Shown here: in pieces, positions 24,790-33,228 of the stretch
Layout: each line of letters begins with the position of its first letter
Position numbering within the stretch: the first letter of the stretch is position 1
Source of the DNA: Nocardia sp. CC227C
GTDB lineage: Bacteria > Actinomycetota > Actinomycetes > Mycobacteriales > Mycobacteriaceae
Direction of reading: 5' to 3'
NCBI RefSeq assembly: GCF_030767025.1
Contig: NZ_JASITE010000014.1
Span: forward strand, 1-64,000
DNA: 64,000 nt
Notes under the pieces: model-generated
The model's input: only the letters and a program-made list of their open reading frames with translations
Database searches by the model: none
Told to the model about the DNA's origin: nothing
Translations under genes and position numbers: made by a program

Positions 24790-24936
24790 ATGCGTACCGC
24801 AATCGGCACGACGAAGCTGGCCGAGATCGAGGCTGCACTGACCGACGACACCTTGACCGATACCGAACCCATCGAGCGGTTGCGCGCGGCGGGCCTGCCG
24901 GAGGTGGCGCGCGTACTCGCGCAGTCGGTTCGGTGA
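24790..24936 (+). CDS. 48-residue protein behind the PIN toxin
   Basis: ATG 24790 lies two bases after the toxin stop and opens a frame for MRTAIGTTKLAEIEAALTDD, then an acidic helix and GLPEVARVLAQSVR. It is likely translated from the same message. No family is recognised. It could be a third component of the toxin-antitoxin locus or a remnant of another gene. Confidence 0.5.
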   Translation: MRTAIGTTKLAEIEAALTDDTLTDTEPIERLRAAGLPEVARVLAQSVR

Positions 24937-25336
24937 CGGCCTAGGTCACCTGGCCGCGCGCTGGCGGCGCGACCGCCCGGTCCCCGCGCGGGTAGAGCGG
25001 GTGCCAACTGCGGAGTCGGAAAAGTCAGCTCACGCGAGGGGGACCGGGCGGCCGGTGCCACCGGGATATGCTGGGACAACGCCGGCTCGGAGAGCCTGTG
25101 GTCGTGCGTAGTCGGCGAGCGACCCGTTTCCTCTGCCTCGGTCGCGCGGCAGTGCACCCTCTTGGTTGCTACTCGCTGCTCTGAGGCTGCATGAACCTAT
25201 CATGAGTTCTCATATGATATGTATTCGATCGCCATGAACTCATTGCGAGAGTGGTGTGAGCGTTCTGTGGTGTCATAGCTTGGATTCAAGGTCGGAGGAG
25301 ATCATCGAACGTGGGTCGCATAGGGTTCGGCCTGTG
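24937..25336. promoter_or_regulatory. Gap before the XRE regulator with an AT-rich inverted repeat
   Basis: No convincing gene is visible in these 400 bases. Near the end an AT-rich patch contains ATGAGTTC (25202-25209) and its inverse GAACTCAT (25236-25243), with the palindrome TCATATGA just inside the left arm. This is a likely operator or promoter for the XRE gene cluster downstream. Confidence 0.45.
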
Positions 25337-26062
25337 GTGACACGGGATCTGCAGCAGCGCTTCGGTCGGATCGTTGCTGACCGGCGTGAGGAGCTCGGGC
25401 TGTCGCGACCGGACGTTCGCGGGGCCGGCGGGCCTTCGGTTGCGACCATGGCGCGCGTGGAGAATCCGGGGGCGGGCACGGCGGCACCGAGCCCTGCGAC
25501 GCTGCGGTTGCTTGATATCGGTCTGCGATGGACCGAGGGCAGCGCGGCGAGAGCGCTGCATGGTGGTGATCCAACGCGTCGAGGCGAGCAGGCGCCCGAC
25601 GCGGGTGGTCGCGATAGATGCCCTGGCCGCGAACGCGATCCGCTGAATTTCCGCCTGGTGGAGCTCGATATCGATGTCGTGGATGCGCTGATCGCTGCCG
25701 CGGACCGTTGCTTTCAGCTCTGCGACCGTGCTGATCTTCCCGCGCCAGCTCAGGAGGCTGCTCGGGCGGTGAAGGATCAACTCGGTGTCGCGGTCGGCAG
25801 GCTCGCGGCTGCGCAGGCGACCGAAGTACTCGAGCGGGCCGGTGGGCCGGGAAACGAAGTTCCAAGGAACATAGAGAGGCTCATCGGTGCGCTGCTGGCG
25901 GCGCCGCCGACGGCAACGGGAATCGAGCGGGAGAACCAGCAGTACCGGAGGTGGCTCGCGGGAAACGCAACGGATCTGGATCCCGTTCTCGCGGAGAGTT
26001 TCGTCAGGCGGTGGCGGTCTAAGCTGGACCGGATCAGCTTGATTGAGGGAGAAGGTTGTTGA
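25337..26062 (+). CDS. XRE-type helix-turn-helix regulator
   Basis: About 241 residues. The N-terminus has a helix-turn-helix of the XRE type (DLQQRFGRIVADRREELGLSRPDVRG...VATMARVENP). The rest is helical, rich in Ala, Arg and Glu, and unrecognised. The helix-turn-helix begins two residues after GTG 25337, so this start is preferred over GTG 25256, which would add 27 non-homologous residues. The gene overlaps the next one by four bases. It leads a cluster with an EspR-like protein, an ImmA-type protease and a multi-pass membrane protein, a combination repeatedly seen in actinobacteria. Confidence 0.72.
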   Translation: MTRDLQQRFGRIVADRREELGLSRPDVRGAGGPSVATMARVENPGAGTAAPSPATLRLLDIGLRWTEGSAARALHGGDPTRRGEQAPDAGGRDRCPGRERDPLNFRLVELDIDVVDALIAAADRCFQLCDRADLPAPAQEAARAVKDQLGVAVGRLAAAQATEVLERAGGPGNEVPRNIERLIGALLAAPPTATGIERENQQYRRWLAGNATDLDPVLAESFVRRWRSKLDRISLIEGEGC

Positions 26063-26463
26063 GTCAAAGCAGCGGAGTCGTGCCATTGGAGGAGCGGGTG
26101 AACCTGCTGTTCGCCACCGTTCTCGACGGTGCCGGAGCTGAAGTGAGTACGACGACTGTGGCGCAGGCACTTTCGGATTCGCTGGGGCGGGGCGTTGAGG
26201 TGCGAGACATCGAGGTCCTGCGGCAGCCCGGTGCAGGGAGGACCGACGATGATCTGCTTGACGGGCTGGCTCGCTATTTCGATATGCCGGAGAGCTTCCT
26301 TTCCGATTATCCGGAGCAGTACTACAGCTCGTTCCTTCAGCTGAGTCTGCTGATCGTGCAGCGTGACAAGAGAATTCCGTTCGTGGCACTGCGTTTGAGT
26401 TCGGACCGAGTGGGTGACAACGGATTACACGAGTTGAAGAGGTATCTTGAATCGCTCGGTTAG
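26059..26463 (+). CDS. EspR-like helix-turn-helix protein
   Basis: The 134-residue product resembles M. tuberculosis EspR in layout: an N-terminal RVNLLFATV helix, a TTVAQALSDSLGRGVEVRDIEVLRQPGAGRTDDDLLDGLARYFDMPESFL helix-turn-helix region, then a C-terminal helical dimerisation part. It probably binds DNA. The start is TTG 26059 or TTG 26056, both overlapping the upstream stop. It overlaps the following ImmA-type gene by 17 bases, so the cluster is translationally coupled. Confidence 0.7.
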   Translation: MSQSSGVVPLEERVNLLFATVLDGAGAEVSTTTVAQALSDSLGRGVEVRDIEVLRQPGAGRTDDDLLDGLARYFDMPESFLSDYPEQYYSSFLQLSLLIVQRDKRIPFVALRLSSDRVGDNGLHELKRYLESLG

Positions 26464-27011
26464 GCAGGGTGTGGACGAGGATCGTCTCATCGCCGAACGG
26501 GCAATCGCGAAGCTGACGCTGCGGCGCCCGTGGTCGATGCAGCGTTTCGTGGAAGAACTCAGTCTGCAGCGCGACCGGCCGATCGAGATCGTCGAGGGGT
26601 TAGGCGAATTCGAGAGCATCGACTACTCCGGCATCTGGATCCCGTTCCCTGAGAAGGACCTCATCCGGCATCGATCAGGCGTCACCCAGGTCGAGCGCGA
26701 CGGAATCATTGCGCACGAACTTGGGCCACATCGTCCTCGGGCATGAAGTCCCACCCGAAGAGCGGATCCAATACTTCGAGCGGACCGCACCCTCGATCCC
26801 AACGGCCGTCATCAAACGGCTCCTCGATCAGCAGGCATGTCTGCGCTCGAACTTCGATCTGCCTTTGGAGCGTCAGGCCGAGTGGTTCGCGACCTTGCTG
26901 ATGGAAGCCGCGGCCGCCCTGAGTCAACCACTGTTCCCGGCCCGGAATCTCAACCCGAGGCAACGCCTCATGCTCGAACGCGCCGCCGCGATCTTCGGAT
27001 GGACATCGTGA
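26447..27011 (+). pseudogene. ImmA/IrrE-type metallopeptidase with a frameshift in its active site
   Basis: The first frame (26447-26746) encodes a peptidase-like N-terminus ending IIAHELG followed by PHRPRA and a stop. The second frame (from 26709) encodes LGHIVLGHEVPPEERIQYFER and a normal C-terminus to 27011. Removing one G from the GGG at 26723-26725 would restore the zinc motif HELGH and the family pattern HELGHIVLGHE. The lesion is therefore a single-base insertion inside HExxH, or a sequencing error in a G run. ImmA-type proteases cleave XRE repressors encoded beside them, which fits the upstream genes. Confidence 0.8.
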
Positions 27012-27979
27012 AAATCGTTATCGGCGCACTCATCCCAGCGGTGCTACTCGCGCTGGCACTACACCGAATTCGAACGAACCGGCACGGCAATCGACTCCGA
27101 ACCCCGACCGGGCTCACCAACCCGCTGACGCAGCTCTTGCTCGTTCTCGGGCTGGCGAAACTGTGCCGAGTCCCGGTAATCACCGACGATGTCATCAACC
27201 CTGTGCTGCGCAGCGCGACCGGCGTCGCCAACATCATGCCCCTCGCCGGAATGACATTCGGCGCGCTGGCAGCCATCCCGGTCCTGGGCGTGAGCTCGTA
27301 CATCACCGGCCGCAACGTCACGCCACGTACCCAGCTCGGGATTGCGCTCGTCATCGTCGCGGCGATGATTACGACATTCCTGCGCACACCTATGGCAAAC
27401 ACCCCGACGTCGTATATGAGCAACGATTTTCCGGTGTCAGGGCCAGTCATGGCCTATTGGCTCGCCTTCCTGATGCCGTTGGCAAGCGCGTTGGTCGTCG
27501 GCTGCGTGTACATCGTCCGCGAGCTGTTGTGGGTCCGTAGCGGTCCGTTCGCGCGGGCGTTGGCCGGCATCGCCCTGTGCGAGATGCTGGGCTTGGTCTA
27601 CTGCGTGTTCAAGGTCTACAACCTTTATCTGCAGCGTGCGGGGATCGACAACTTCTGGCACCGGAACGCCGCAACGGTTTCCATCGCGCTCGGGCTGGCG
27701 GCATTGGCCGCTGCGGGGATATCCGCCGGAATCTACGCCTCGCACATTCTCCGGGATCGGTTCGAGCGCTATCACCTGTTGAGGCGTTTCGGTGACCGGT
27801 GGTTGGCGGCCCGGGCCGCGAATCCCGATGTCGTGCTGGATAAGTCCGATGAGTTCCGCCCTACACGGCGGATGTGCTGGGCAGCGTCGCGGTCGGGGGC
27901 GACGGCTTATCGGCTGCAGATAGAACTGGCCGATCATCTGCACCAGAGCGGAGCGGGAAGCTCCCCCGCGGTCGCCTGA
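26999..27979 (+). CDS. Multi-pass membrane protein, MAB_1171c-like putative transporter
   Basis: A 326-residue protein with about seven hydrophobic segments: VIGALIPAVLLALAL, LTQLLLVLGLAKL, MPLAGMTFGALAAIPVLG, LGIALVIVAAMITTFL, AYWLAFLMPLASALVVG, ALAGIALCEMLGLVYCVF and ALGLAALAAAGISAGIYA. A cytoplasmic tail with R--YHLLRRFGDRW and YRLQIELADHL follows. This layout resembles the MAB_1171c-type proteins encoded beside XRE and ImmA genes in actinobacteria. Function is unknown. ATG 26999 overlaps the end of the ImmA frame. Confidence 0.7.
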   Translation: MDIVKIVIGALIPAVLLALALHRIRTNRHGNRLRTPTGLTNPLTQLLLVLGLAKLCRVPVITDDVINPVLRSATGVANIMPLAGMTFGALAAIPVLGVSSYITGRNVTPRTQLGIALVIVAAMITTFLRTPMANTPTSYMSNDFPVSGPVMAYWLAFLMPLASALVVGCVYIVRELLWVRSGPFARALAGIALCEMLGLVYCVFKVYNLYLQRAGIDNFWHRNAATVSIALGLAALAAAGISAGIYASHILRDRFERYHLLRRFGDRWLAARAANPDVVLDKSDEFRPTRRMCWAASRSGATAYRLQIELADHLHQSGAGSSPAVA

Positions 27980-28043
27980 CCACCGTATCGCGACACCGTG
28001 CGGGGTTCGACCATGGCCGAACCCCGCGTACGTTCTGCTTACC

Positions 28044-29222
28044 TCAGGTGAGTGCTGAGCGCAGTGCTTCGGACCAGTGCTGCCAGCGCGGATCGGGGCC
28101 GCCGGTGTCGTCGCCGACCATGTTGGTGCACGTGTAGCCGACTGCGACACCGGATTCGGGGTGGGCGAAGCCAATTCGCCCGCCATTGCCGACCTGACCG
28201 AAGGCTCCATCCCCGAGCAGTTGGGCAGGGCGAGTGAGCTCGTAGCCGTGGGCAAAGTAGTTGCCGCGCGGCATCATGCCCAATGGTGCTGGGTGGCTGA
28301 GGCCCTCGGTTTGTGGCTGCCGTGCCCGCTCGACCGCCTCGGGCGTGAGTATCCGGACACCGTCGATCTCACCGATCGTCGCCGCAAACATCCGCGCCAC
28401 CGAGCGCGCGTTCCCGATTCCATTGCCGGACGGCACCTCCGCTGCGTGACCATCCCGCGTATTCAGCAGCGAGAGACCCTCGTCCCGCGCCGCGACCGTT
28501 GCAAGGGTCGCGCGCACCAGCCGCGCGGTCATATCGACACCCATACGGCTCAGCATCGCTTCCACGTCGGCGACGCCGGGCAGGTGTCGGCGGGTGAACT
28601 GCGGGACGACGCGGTATTCCTGGCTTTCCGGTAGACCGATCCACAGGCTCAGCCCGAGAGGCTCGGAGACCTCGGCGGCTAGGAACTCACCGACGCTCTT
28701 CCCGGTGACTCGGCGGATCAGCTCGCCGGCCAGGTAGCCCCAAGTGAGGGAATGGTAGTAAAACGCAGTGCCCGGTTGCCACAGCGGAGTCATCGATTCC
28801 AGGGCGGCCACGCACGCCGACCAGTCCGTCAATTCCCAAGCCCCGATGCCGGATTCGGCATCGAAACTCGACAGGCCGCCACGGTGTGACAGCATGTCGG
28901 CGACCGTGATGTCGGCCTTTCCGCTCGCCGCGAACTCCGGCCAGTACTCGCGAACCGGGGCATCGAGGTCGAGTAGGCCGCGATCGACCAGAATGTGGAC
29001 ACAGGTCGCGGTCATCCCCTTCGACACCGACATGAGCACCGTCAACGACTCCGCGTCCCACGTCTTCCCGGATTCCGGGTCCTGCCCCGCCCAGAGATCA
29101 ACAACAACGCGCCCGTGCTGGTAGACGCACAGCTGCGCGCCGCCCGCATCTCCGTCCTGCGCGTGCGCGAAGCCGTCCCGGACCCTCTCGAACCCACGCT
29201 CGACAAACCCTTCCACCAACAC
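28044..29222 (-). CDS. Serine hydrolase of the beta-lactamase/esterase (class C-like) family
   Basis: A 392-residue penicillin-binding-protein-like hydrolase. The nucleophile motif is SVSK (Ser65-x-x-Lys68), the tyrosine motif YHS follows at about residue 155 in FYYHSLTWGYLAGELI, and a C-terminal Gly-rich strand GNGGRIGFAHPESGVAVGYT occupies the KTG position. There is no signal peptide, so it is probably a cytoplasmic esterase or beta-lactamase-like enzyme of the EstB/LpqK group. GTG 29222 is the start. It is convergent with the membrane protein at 26999. Confidence 0.85.
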   Translation of the reverse strand: MLVEGFVERGFERVRDGFAHAQDGDAGGAQLCVYQHGRVVVDLWAGQDPESGKTWDAESLTVLMSVSKGMTATCVHILVDRGLLDLDAPVREYWPEFAASGKADITVADMLSHRGGLSSFDAESGIGAWELTDWSACVAALESMTPLWQPGTAFYYHSLTWGYLAGELIRRVTGKSVGEFLAAEVSEPLGLSLWIGLPESQEYRVVPQFTRRHLPGVADVEAMLSRMGVDMTARLVRATLATVAARDEGLSLLNTRDGHAAEVPSGNGIGNARSVARMFAATIGEIDGVRILTPEAVERARQPQTEGLSHPAPLGMMPRGNYFAHGYELTRPAQLLGDGAFGQVGNGGRIGFAHPESGVAVGYTCTNMVGDDTGGPDPRWQHWSEALRSALT

Positions 29223-29542
29223 CTCGAACCTCCTCGACGAGCGTCACAGCGTGCCGAAACCTCAACGCGCCCGAACAGTATCTATACGACCGGCTGACGG
29301 TCCATGTAGCCTCTTGCCATCATCCAGCGCGCCACCAACACCAGGCCCGGCACAGCCCTTCCGCGGCCAGCGACCAGCTCGGGTCCGCCGCCGTTCGGGT
29401 TGGGCACCCTTTTCTGACCCTCCGGTCGGACGGCCGGAATCAGCCTTCGTACAATACTTCTGGTTGGTTGCATCGTTCGTAGGGGATGCCTGTAGGATCT
29501 TGTGCGGGGCAGCTGTTTACCCCCCTTAACAGTTGGCTCACG
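29223..29542. other. No recognisable gene between the serine hydrolase and the IS3 remnant
   Basis: These 320 bases have no convincing open frame on either strand. A small inverted pair, CTGTT and AACAG, flanks a C-run at about 29513-29532, but it is too weak to call a transposon end. Confidence 0.4.
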
Positions 29543-29770
29543 ATGGTGGGCACCACCGTCACCGAGGTCCTGGCCGGCTACTACGAGCCCGACGAGCACG
29601 GCAAACGCCCACCAGAGTGCCTGTACGGGGCGGCGAAGATGTGGGCGCACCTGCAACGCCGGGGTATCCCGGTCGCCCGGTGCACGGTGGAACGGCTGAT
29701 GCGGGCCAACGGTTGGCAGGGTGTGGTGCGGCGCAAGAAGATCGGCACCACGCAGGTCGATCCGGCTTGG
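29543..29770 (+). mobile_element. IS3-family transposase (OrfB) remnant
   Basis: The translation TEVLAGYYEPDE, then CLYGAAKMWAHLQRRGIPVARCTVERLMRANGWQGVVRRKK, matches the region of IS3-family OrfB just before the DDE domain (YG-RKVW--L-R-G--VARCTVERLM). The catalytic DDE part is missing; the frame runs straight into repeat copy 2 at 29771. It is a dead fragment marking past transposition. Confidence 0.8.
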
Positions 29771-29924
29771 CAGGGACAACTGTCGCGGCCAGATCGACGG
29801 CACGCAAACCTGGCCTGTTGTCGAACTCTGCCGCCGGAGGAGATTCCGAAACGCGGGTGGCGAGTGCGGATCTTCGGTTCAGGACGCCTTCGCACTACTG
29901 CTGAGGCTGGATGAGCCGGTGCTC
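29771..29924. repeat. 154-bp direct repeat, copy 2
   Basis: It matches 23677-23830 with one mismatch. Its right 46 bases are the 3' end of the small secreted-protein gene (29879-30091) and its left edge abuts the IS3 fragment. Because it is continuous with an intact gene, copy 2 is probably the original and copy 1 the displaced one. Confidence 0.9.
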
Positions 29925-30091
29925 AGCAGTTGCAGGATGTTCTGGAAGAAATCGCACCCGCCCGGCGCGCCGATGGGGAACTCGACGCACGCGGCGACCG
30001 GGGCCACAGGTTCGGTGGCGGCTTGGGCGGTGGCCAGTGGGGTCAGTATCAGGCCACCGGCCAGTGCGGCCGTAGTGAGCGATCGTTTCAT
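29879..30091 (-). CDS. Small secreted Cys-containing protein
   Basis: A 70-residue protein from ATG 30091 behind an AAGGA box. Residues 1-24 are a signal peptide (MKRSLTTAALAGGLILTPLA, cleavage after AQA). The mature part has two cysteines in ACVEFPIGAPGGCDFF, then NILQLLSTGSSS and a Ser-rich tail. Short exported proteins of this kind are common in Nocardia; the function is unknown. The last 14 residues are encoded inside repeat copy 2. Confidence 0.7.
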   Translation of the reverse strand: MKRSLTTAALAGGLILTPLATAQAATEPVAPVAACVEFPIGAPGGCDFFQNILQLLSTGSSSLSSSAKAS

Positions 30092-30224
30092 CGGAGTTCC
30101 TTGCTGCTCAGAGCCTTCGAACCGTCCATCTGCCCCCCGGACAGCGAAGGTCACGCTAATTGACGCAACAGTTCGGCTCCAGCCCCAGATTCCGTGGCCC
30201 ACTGGTCCGGGGGCACTGCTCGGT

Positions 30225-30659
30225 TCACCCGCGACGTGACCACCAACGCCGCTTGGTCCTGCTCGCGCCCGCCCCCAGAACCTGCCCGACCAGATCGAGG
30301 AACACCCACACATCGCCTGCCTTGTAGGTCTCCGGCTCCTCGGTGCCGCCGAGAATTGGGTACGGCACCGGGATGTACACCTGATCGGTTCCCAAGGGCC
30401 CTTCGAGATCTCGAATCGCCGCGACATGATCCGGCTGAAGCACATACTGGGCGAATACCGGTTCCCGCAGCACCTCGTCCACAAACGCTGCAGTGTCCGC
30501 GAACACTCCATAGCTCTTAACCGCGAACTTGAATGGGTGCAGCACCGCGTGCTCTCCCGTGCGTCGGTTGGCGAGGAAGATGTGTCCCAGGTCGGAGTAC
30601 CCGACAACGGTGTCGAAGCCATGGAAGTGCGGTGTCCGATCCGGCATCGCTGTAGCCAT
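30225..30659 (-). CDS. T6SS-immunity-like (Tdi1/DUF1851 C-terminal type) protein
   Basis: From ATG 30659 the product has about 144 residues. It shows the pattern of DUF1851/Tdi1-type immunity domains: FDTVVGYSDLGHIFLAN, FVDEVLREPVFAQYVL, VPYPILGGTEEPETYKAGDVWVFLDLVGQVLG. Such domains neutralise or mimic polymorphic toxins. No effector gene is visible nearby, so it may be an orphan immunity gene. The final 15 residues are basic and may come from sequence fused by decay. The start is uncertain. Confidence 0.6.
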   Translation of the reverse strand: MATAMPDRTPHFHGFDTVVGYSDLGHIFLANRRTGEHAVLHPFKFAVKSYGVFADTAAFVDEVLREPVFAQYVLQPDHVAAIRDLEGPLGTDQVYIPVPYPILGGTEEPETYKAGDVWVFLDLVGQVLGAGASRTKRRWWSRRG

Positions 30660-31044
30660 GGCGATCGGCCCGACTACCCGGAAACATTCTTGATTCACAA
30701 GGAGATTCAAGCACGCATGGGTTATGGTAAGCCCTGAACTCTTACGACAGTTGCCGCGCGCAGGCATGTTCATCGGGTTCACAGCCGTCGGAGGCGCGAC
30801 CTGATTCCTCGACGGTTACGACAACCACCTTCGCCGAGGAAGCGGTCCTCCTGCTCTGGCCTGATTACGCGCCCAACTCGTCGAAAGGCAGGCGGCGGTG
30901 GACGGCTGGGTGGGGGGCAATCGAAATCGGGAACGTCAGTGATGCGCACCCTCGTGCGGAAGCTCGCGCGGTTCGCCGCCGGTCCGCTGACGTCGAGCTC
31001 GCCCCGCTCAGCACAGCGGAATGTGCTTGCGGGATTATGGCCCC
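30660..31044. other. No recognisable gene between the immunity-like gene and the RidA gene
   Basis: These 385 bases carry only short open frames without coding character. An AT-richer stretch at 30690-30740 may be the promoter of the minus-strand gene. Nothing else is supported. Confidence 0.4.
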
Positions 31045-31455
31045 ATGCCTGAACATATCTCCCTCATTCGCTCCGGCGCTCTCTCGGACACCGCCGAATA
31101 CGCTTACGCAGCAACAGCTCCTGCCGATGCCCGCTTGATCTTCATGGCCGGAGCCTGCCCGCTCGAGTCCGACGGCTCCACCGCCGCGGTCGGTGATTAC
31201 GCCGGTCAGGCGAGCAAAGTCATGGAGAATCTGCGGATCGCACTTTCCGATGCCGGCGCCTGCCTGGACGATGTGATCAGTACCCGTGTATATGTGGCCT
31301 CTTCGAATCAAGCCGACCTGGTGGCGGCCTGGGAGGTGGTCAGGGACACCTTCGCCCCGCATGACCCACCGAGTACGTTGCTCGGCGTCACCGTACTCGG
31401 CTACGACGATCAACTCGTCGAGGTGGAGGCCGTCGCGGCGGTGGTGAACGGCTGA
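31045..31455 (+). CDS. RidA/YjgF-family protein
   Basis: A 136-residue RidA-type protein. These trimeric proteins hydrolyse reactive enamine/imine intermediates or have related roles. Typical elements are FMAGACPLESDG, YAGQASKVMENLRIALSDAGACLDDVISTRVYV and VEVEAVAAV. The conserved RidA arginine is in TRVYV. ATG 31045 gives the usual N-terminus; the frame is open a little further upstream without homology. Confidence 0.85.
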   Translation: MPEHISLIRSGALSDTAEYAYAATAPADARLIFMAGACPLESDGSTAAVGDYAGQASKVMENLRIALSDAGACLDDVISTRVYVASSNQADLVAAWEVVRDTFAPHDPPSTLLGVTVLGYDDQLVEVEAVAAVVNG

Positions 31456-31779
31456 TCGGGGACAATCCGGATCAGCCCCGCGCGATGTGCACCCGGTCCA
31501 CCGTGCAGGTACAGCGCAGGTATCGACACGGCTCGAACCTATCGCAGGCTGCCCCGCTCATCGACGTACCGCGTCGGGGTTCCGAGGAATGTGTCCGGTT
31601 CCATCGGGCCGTAGGCGAGTCGGGCGCTTCCGGGCCGAGATGCGACGGCGGACCTTGCTGCTGTGGGGAACTGGGCGTGAGGATGCGTGGCGGATCGATG
31701 TTTCGGACGGGCCGGTGGATCCGCGGTGGGCAGTGTTTCGGCAGATCATCGGCCCGGTGACGGTCTGATCGCTGCCGTA
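31456..31779. other. Gap without a convincing gene
   Basis: A short open frame (31638-31766, MRRRTLLLWGTG onward) has some coding-like character but is only about 42 residues and matches nothing I recognise. The rest shows no promoter, repeat or RNA structure that stands out. Confidence 0.35.
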
Positions 31780-32181
31780 TCACTGTGCGCCCGAAGCGCT
31801 TCGCACCGCCTCCACACGCCGTCGCAGGAGGCAGAATTCGTTGCCCTCCGGGTCGGCGAGGACGTGCCAGGAGACGTCGGGGCCCTGGCCGATGTCGACC
31901 GGGCGGGCGCCGGCGGCGAGGAGGCGTTGCAGTTCGGTGTCCTGGTCGCGGTCGGTGGGGTTGAGGTCGAAGTGCAGGCGGAGTTTGGTGCGTTTGGGTT
32001 CGGGGTGGGGGAGGAACATGAGGGTGGGTTGGGGGCCGCCGAATCCGGTGTCGGGTGGGCCTATTTCGAGGGCGCCGTCTTCCCAGCCGAGTTCCACGTA
32101 GCCGAGGACCTCGCACCAGAAGTCGCCCAGTCGTCGCGGGTCGGCGCAGTCGATGAGGAGTTGGGTGATTCGGCAGGCCAT
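31780..32181 (-). CDS. VOC-family (glyoxalase-like) protein
   Basis: A 133-residue vicinal-oxygen-chelate protein: ITQLLIDCADPRRLGDFWCEVLGY at the start, LHFDLNPTDRDQDTELQRLLAAGA in the middle and VLADPEGNEFCLL at the end. This is the glyoxalase/bleomycin-resistance fold; the substrate cannot be read from sequence. ATG 32181. It lies 27 bases downstream of the WYL regulator on the same strand and may be co-transcribed with it. Confidence 0.85.
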   Translation of the reverse strand: MACRITQLLIDCADPRRLGDFWCEVLGYVELGWEDGALEIGPPDTGFGGPQPTLMFLPHPEPKRTKLRLHFDLNPTDRDQDTELQRLLAAGARPVDIGQGPDVSWHVLADPEGNEFCLLRRRVEAVRSASGAQ

Positions 32182-32208
32182 GGAGGTGACGGTACCTGCG
32201 CGGGAGTG

Positions 32209-33228
32209 TTACGGACAGTCGTTCACGCCGCTGGTCGGCGATGGCTGGGCGGGGTCGGGGGATGCCTCGTAGTGGCGCACGAGCGCGGCGGCCCGGTCCC
32301 GCAGGGAGGTGCGCAGCCATTGCGGCGCAAGGACTTCCGCGTTCGTGGCGAGCTGCCACAGCGCCCATTCGGCGTGTCTCGCATCCTGGAAGGTCACCTC
32401 GAGACGGAGCCAGCGGTCCGGGTCCTCGGTTTCGGCGCCGACCGTCAGCGCGGTGCCCACCAGTTCCGCCCGCTGCGCCGGGTGCACCCGTGCCAGCACG
32501 GTGACCTGCTCCCCGCCGGTCCGGAATCGCGTGGCGCGCTCCTGCCAGGCCCGGCCCAGATCGACGCGGTCCGGTCGCCGGGCGGGTTCGGGCAGTGCCT
32601 CGGCGGCCCGGATCCGGGACAGTCGATAGGTGCGCTCCTCGCCGGAACGCATGGCCAGCAGATAACCCAGACCGCGCACGGTGACCAGGCCGATCGGGTC
32701 CACCGTGCGCCACATCGGGGCCTGGTCCACGGCGGCGTAGTGGATGCGCAGCCGGTACCCGGCGAATACCGCGCGCCGGACCTCCGCCCCGATCGAGTCG
32801 GGCACGTCCTCGGCGATCAGGCGGCGCGCGAGCAGATCGGTCTCCGGTTCGATGAGCAGCCGCTGCGCCGCGCCGGTCGCGGTGGCTCGATTGCCTTCCG
32901 GGAGCGCGTCGACCACCTTGCGCATGGCCGAGGACAGCGCCGTGCCGAGGCCGAAAGCCAGTGCGCCGCGCCGTGATCCGGCGACCAATAGGGCGAGCGC
33001 CTCGTCGTGGTTGAGTCCGGTGAGCTCGGTGCGGAAACCGGGCAGCAGCGCGAAACCGCCCCGCCGCCCCCGTTCGGCGTAGACCGGAACCCCGGCCGCC
33101 GACAGCGCCTCGATATCGCGCAGCACGGTGCGGGTGGATACCTCGAGTTCGCGGGCGAGCACGGTGGCGGACAGCCGACCGTGCTGGCGCAGCAGCAGCA
33201 CCAGCGAGACCAAGCGGTCGGCGCGCAT
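32209..33228 (-). CDS. YafY-type regulator with WYL domain
   Basis: A 339-residue regulator. The N-terminal winged helix (RLVSLVLLLRQHGRLSATVLARELEVSTRTVLRDIEALSAAGVPVYA) is DeoR-like. The central WYL domain shows LRIHYAAVDQAPMWRTVDPIGLV and YLLAMRSGEERTYRLSRI, and a WCX-type C-terminal domain follows. WYL regulators sense nucleic acid or nucleotide-type ligands in several systems. ATG 33228 begins right at the helix-turn-helix. It is divergent from the SnoaL-like gene at 33292 with a 63-base gap, a usual target arrangement. Confidence 0.88.
   Translation of the reverse strand: MRADRLVSLVLLLRQHGRLSATVLARELEVSTRTVLRDIEALSAAGVPVYAERGRRGGFALLPGFRTELTGLNHDEALALLVAGSRRGALAFGLGTALSSAMRKVVDALPEGNRATATGAAQRLLIEPETDLLARRLIAEDVPDSIGAEVRRAVFAGYRLRIHYAAVDQAPMWRTVDPIGLVTVRGLGYLLAMRSGEERTYRLSRIRAAEALPEPARRPDRVDLGRAWQERATRFRTGGEQVTVLARVHPAQRAELVGTALTVGAETEDPDRWLRLEVTFQDARHAEWALWQLATNAEVLAPQWLRTSLRDRAAALVRHYEASPDPAQPSPTSGVNDCP

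Noticed and set aside
23677..29924. Composite transposon
   Set aside because: The repeats do not encode a transposase, have no visible terminal inverted repeats and no target-site duplication could be found.
31487..31768. 93-residue plus-strand frame
   Set aside because: Composition and lack of a start signal argue against it; only its last 42 residues look faintly coding.
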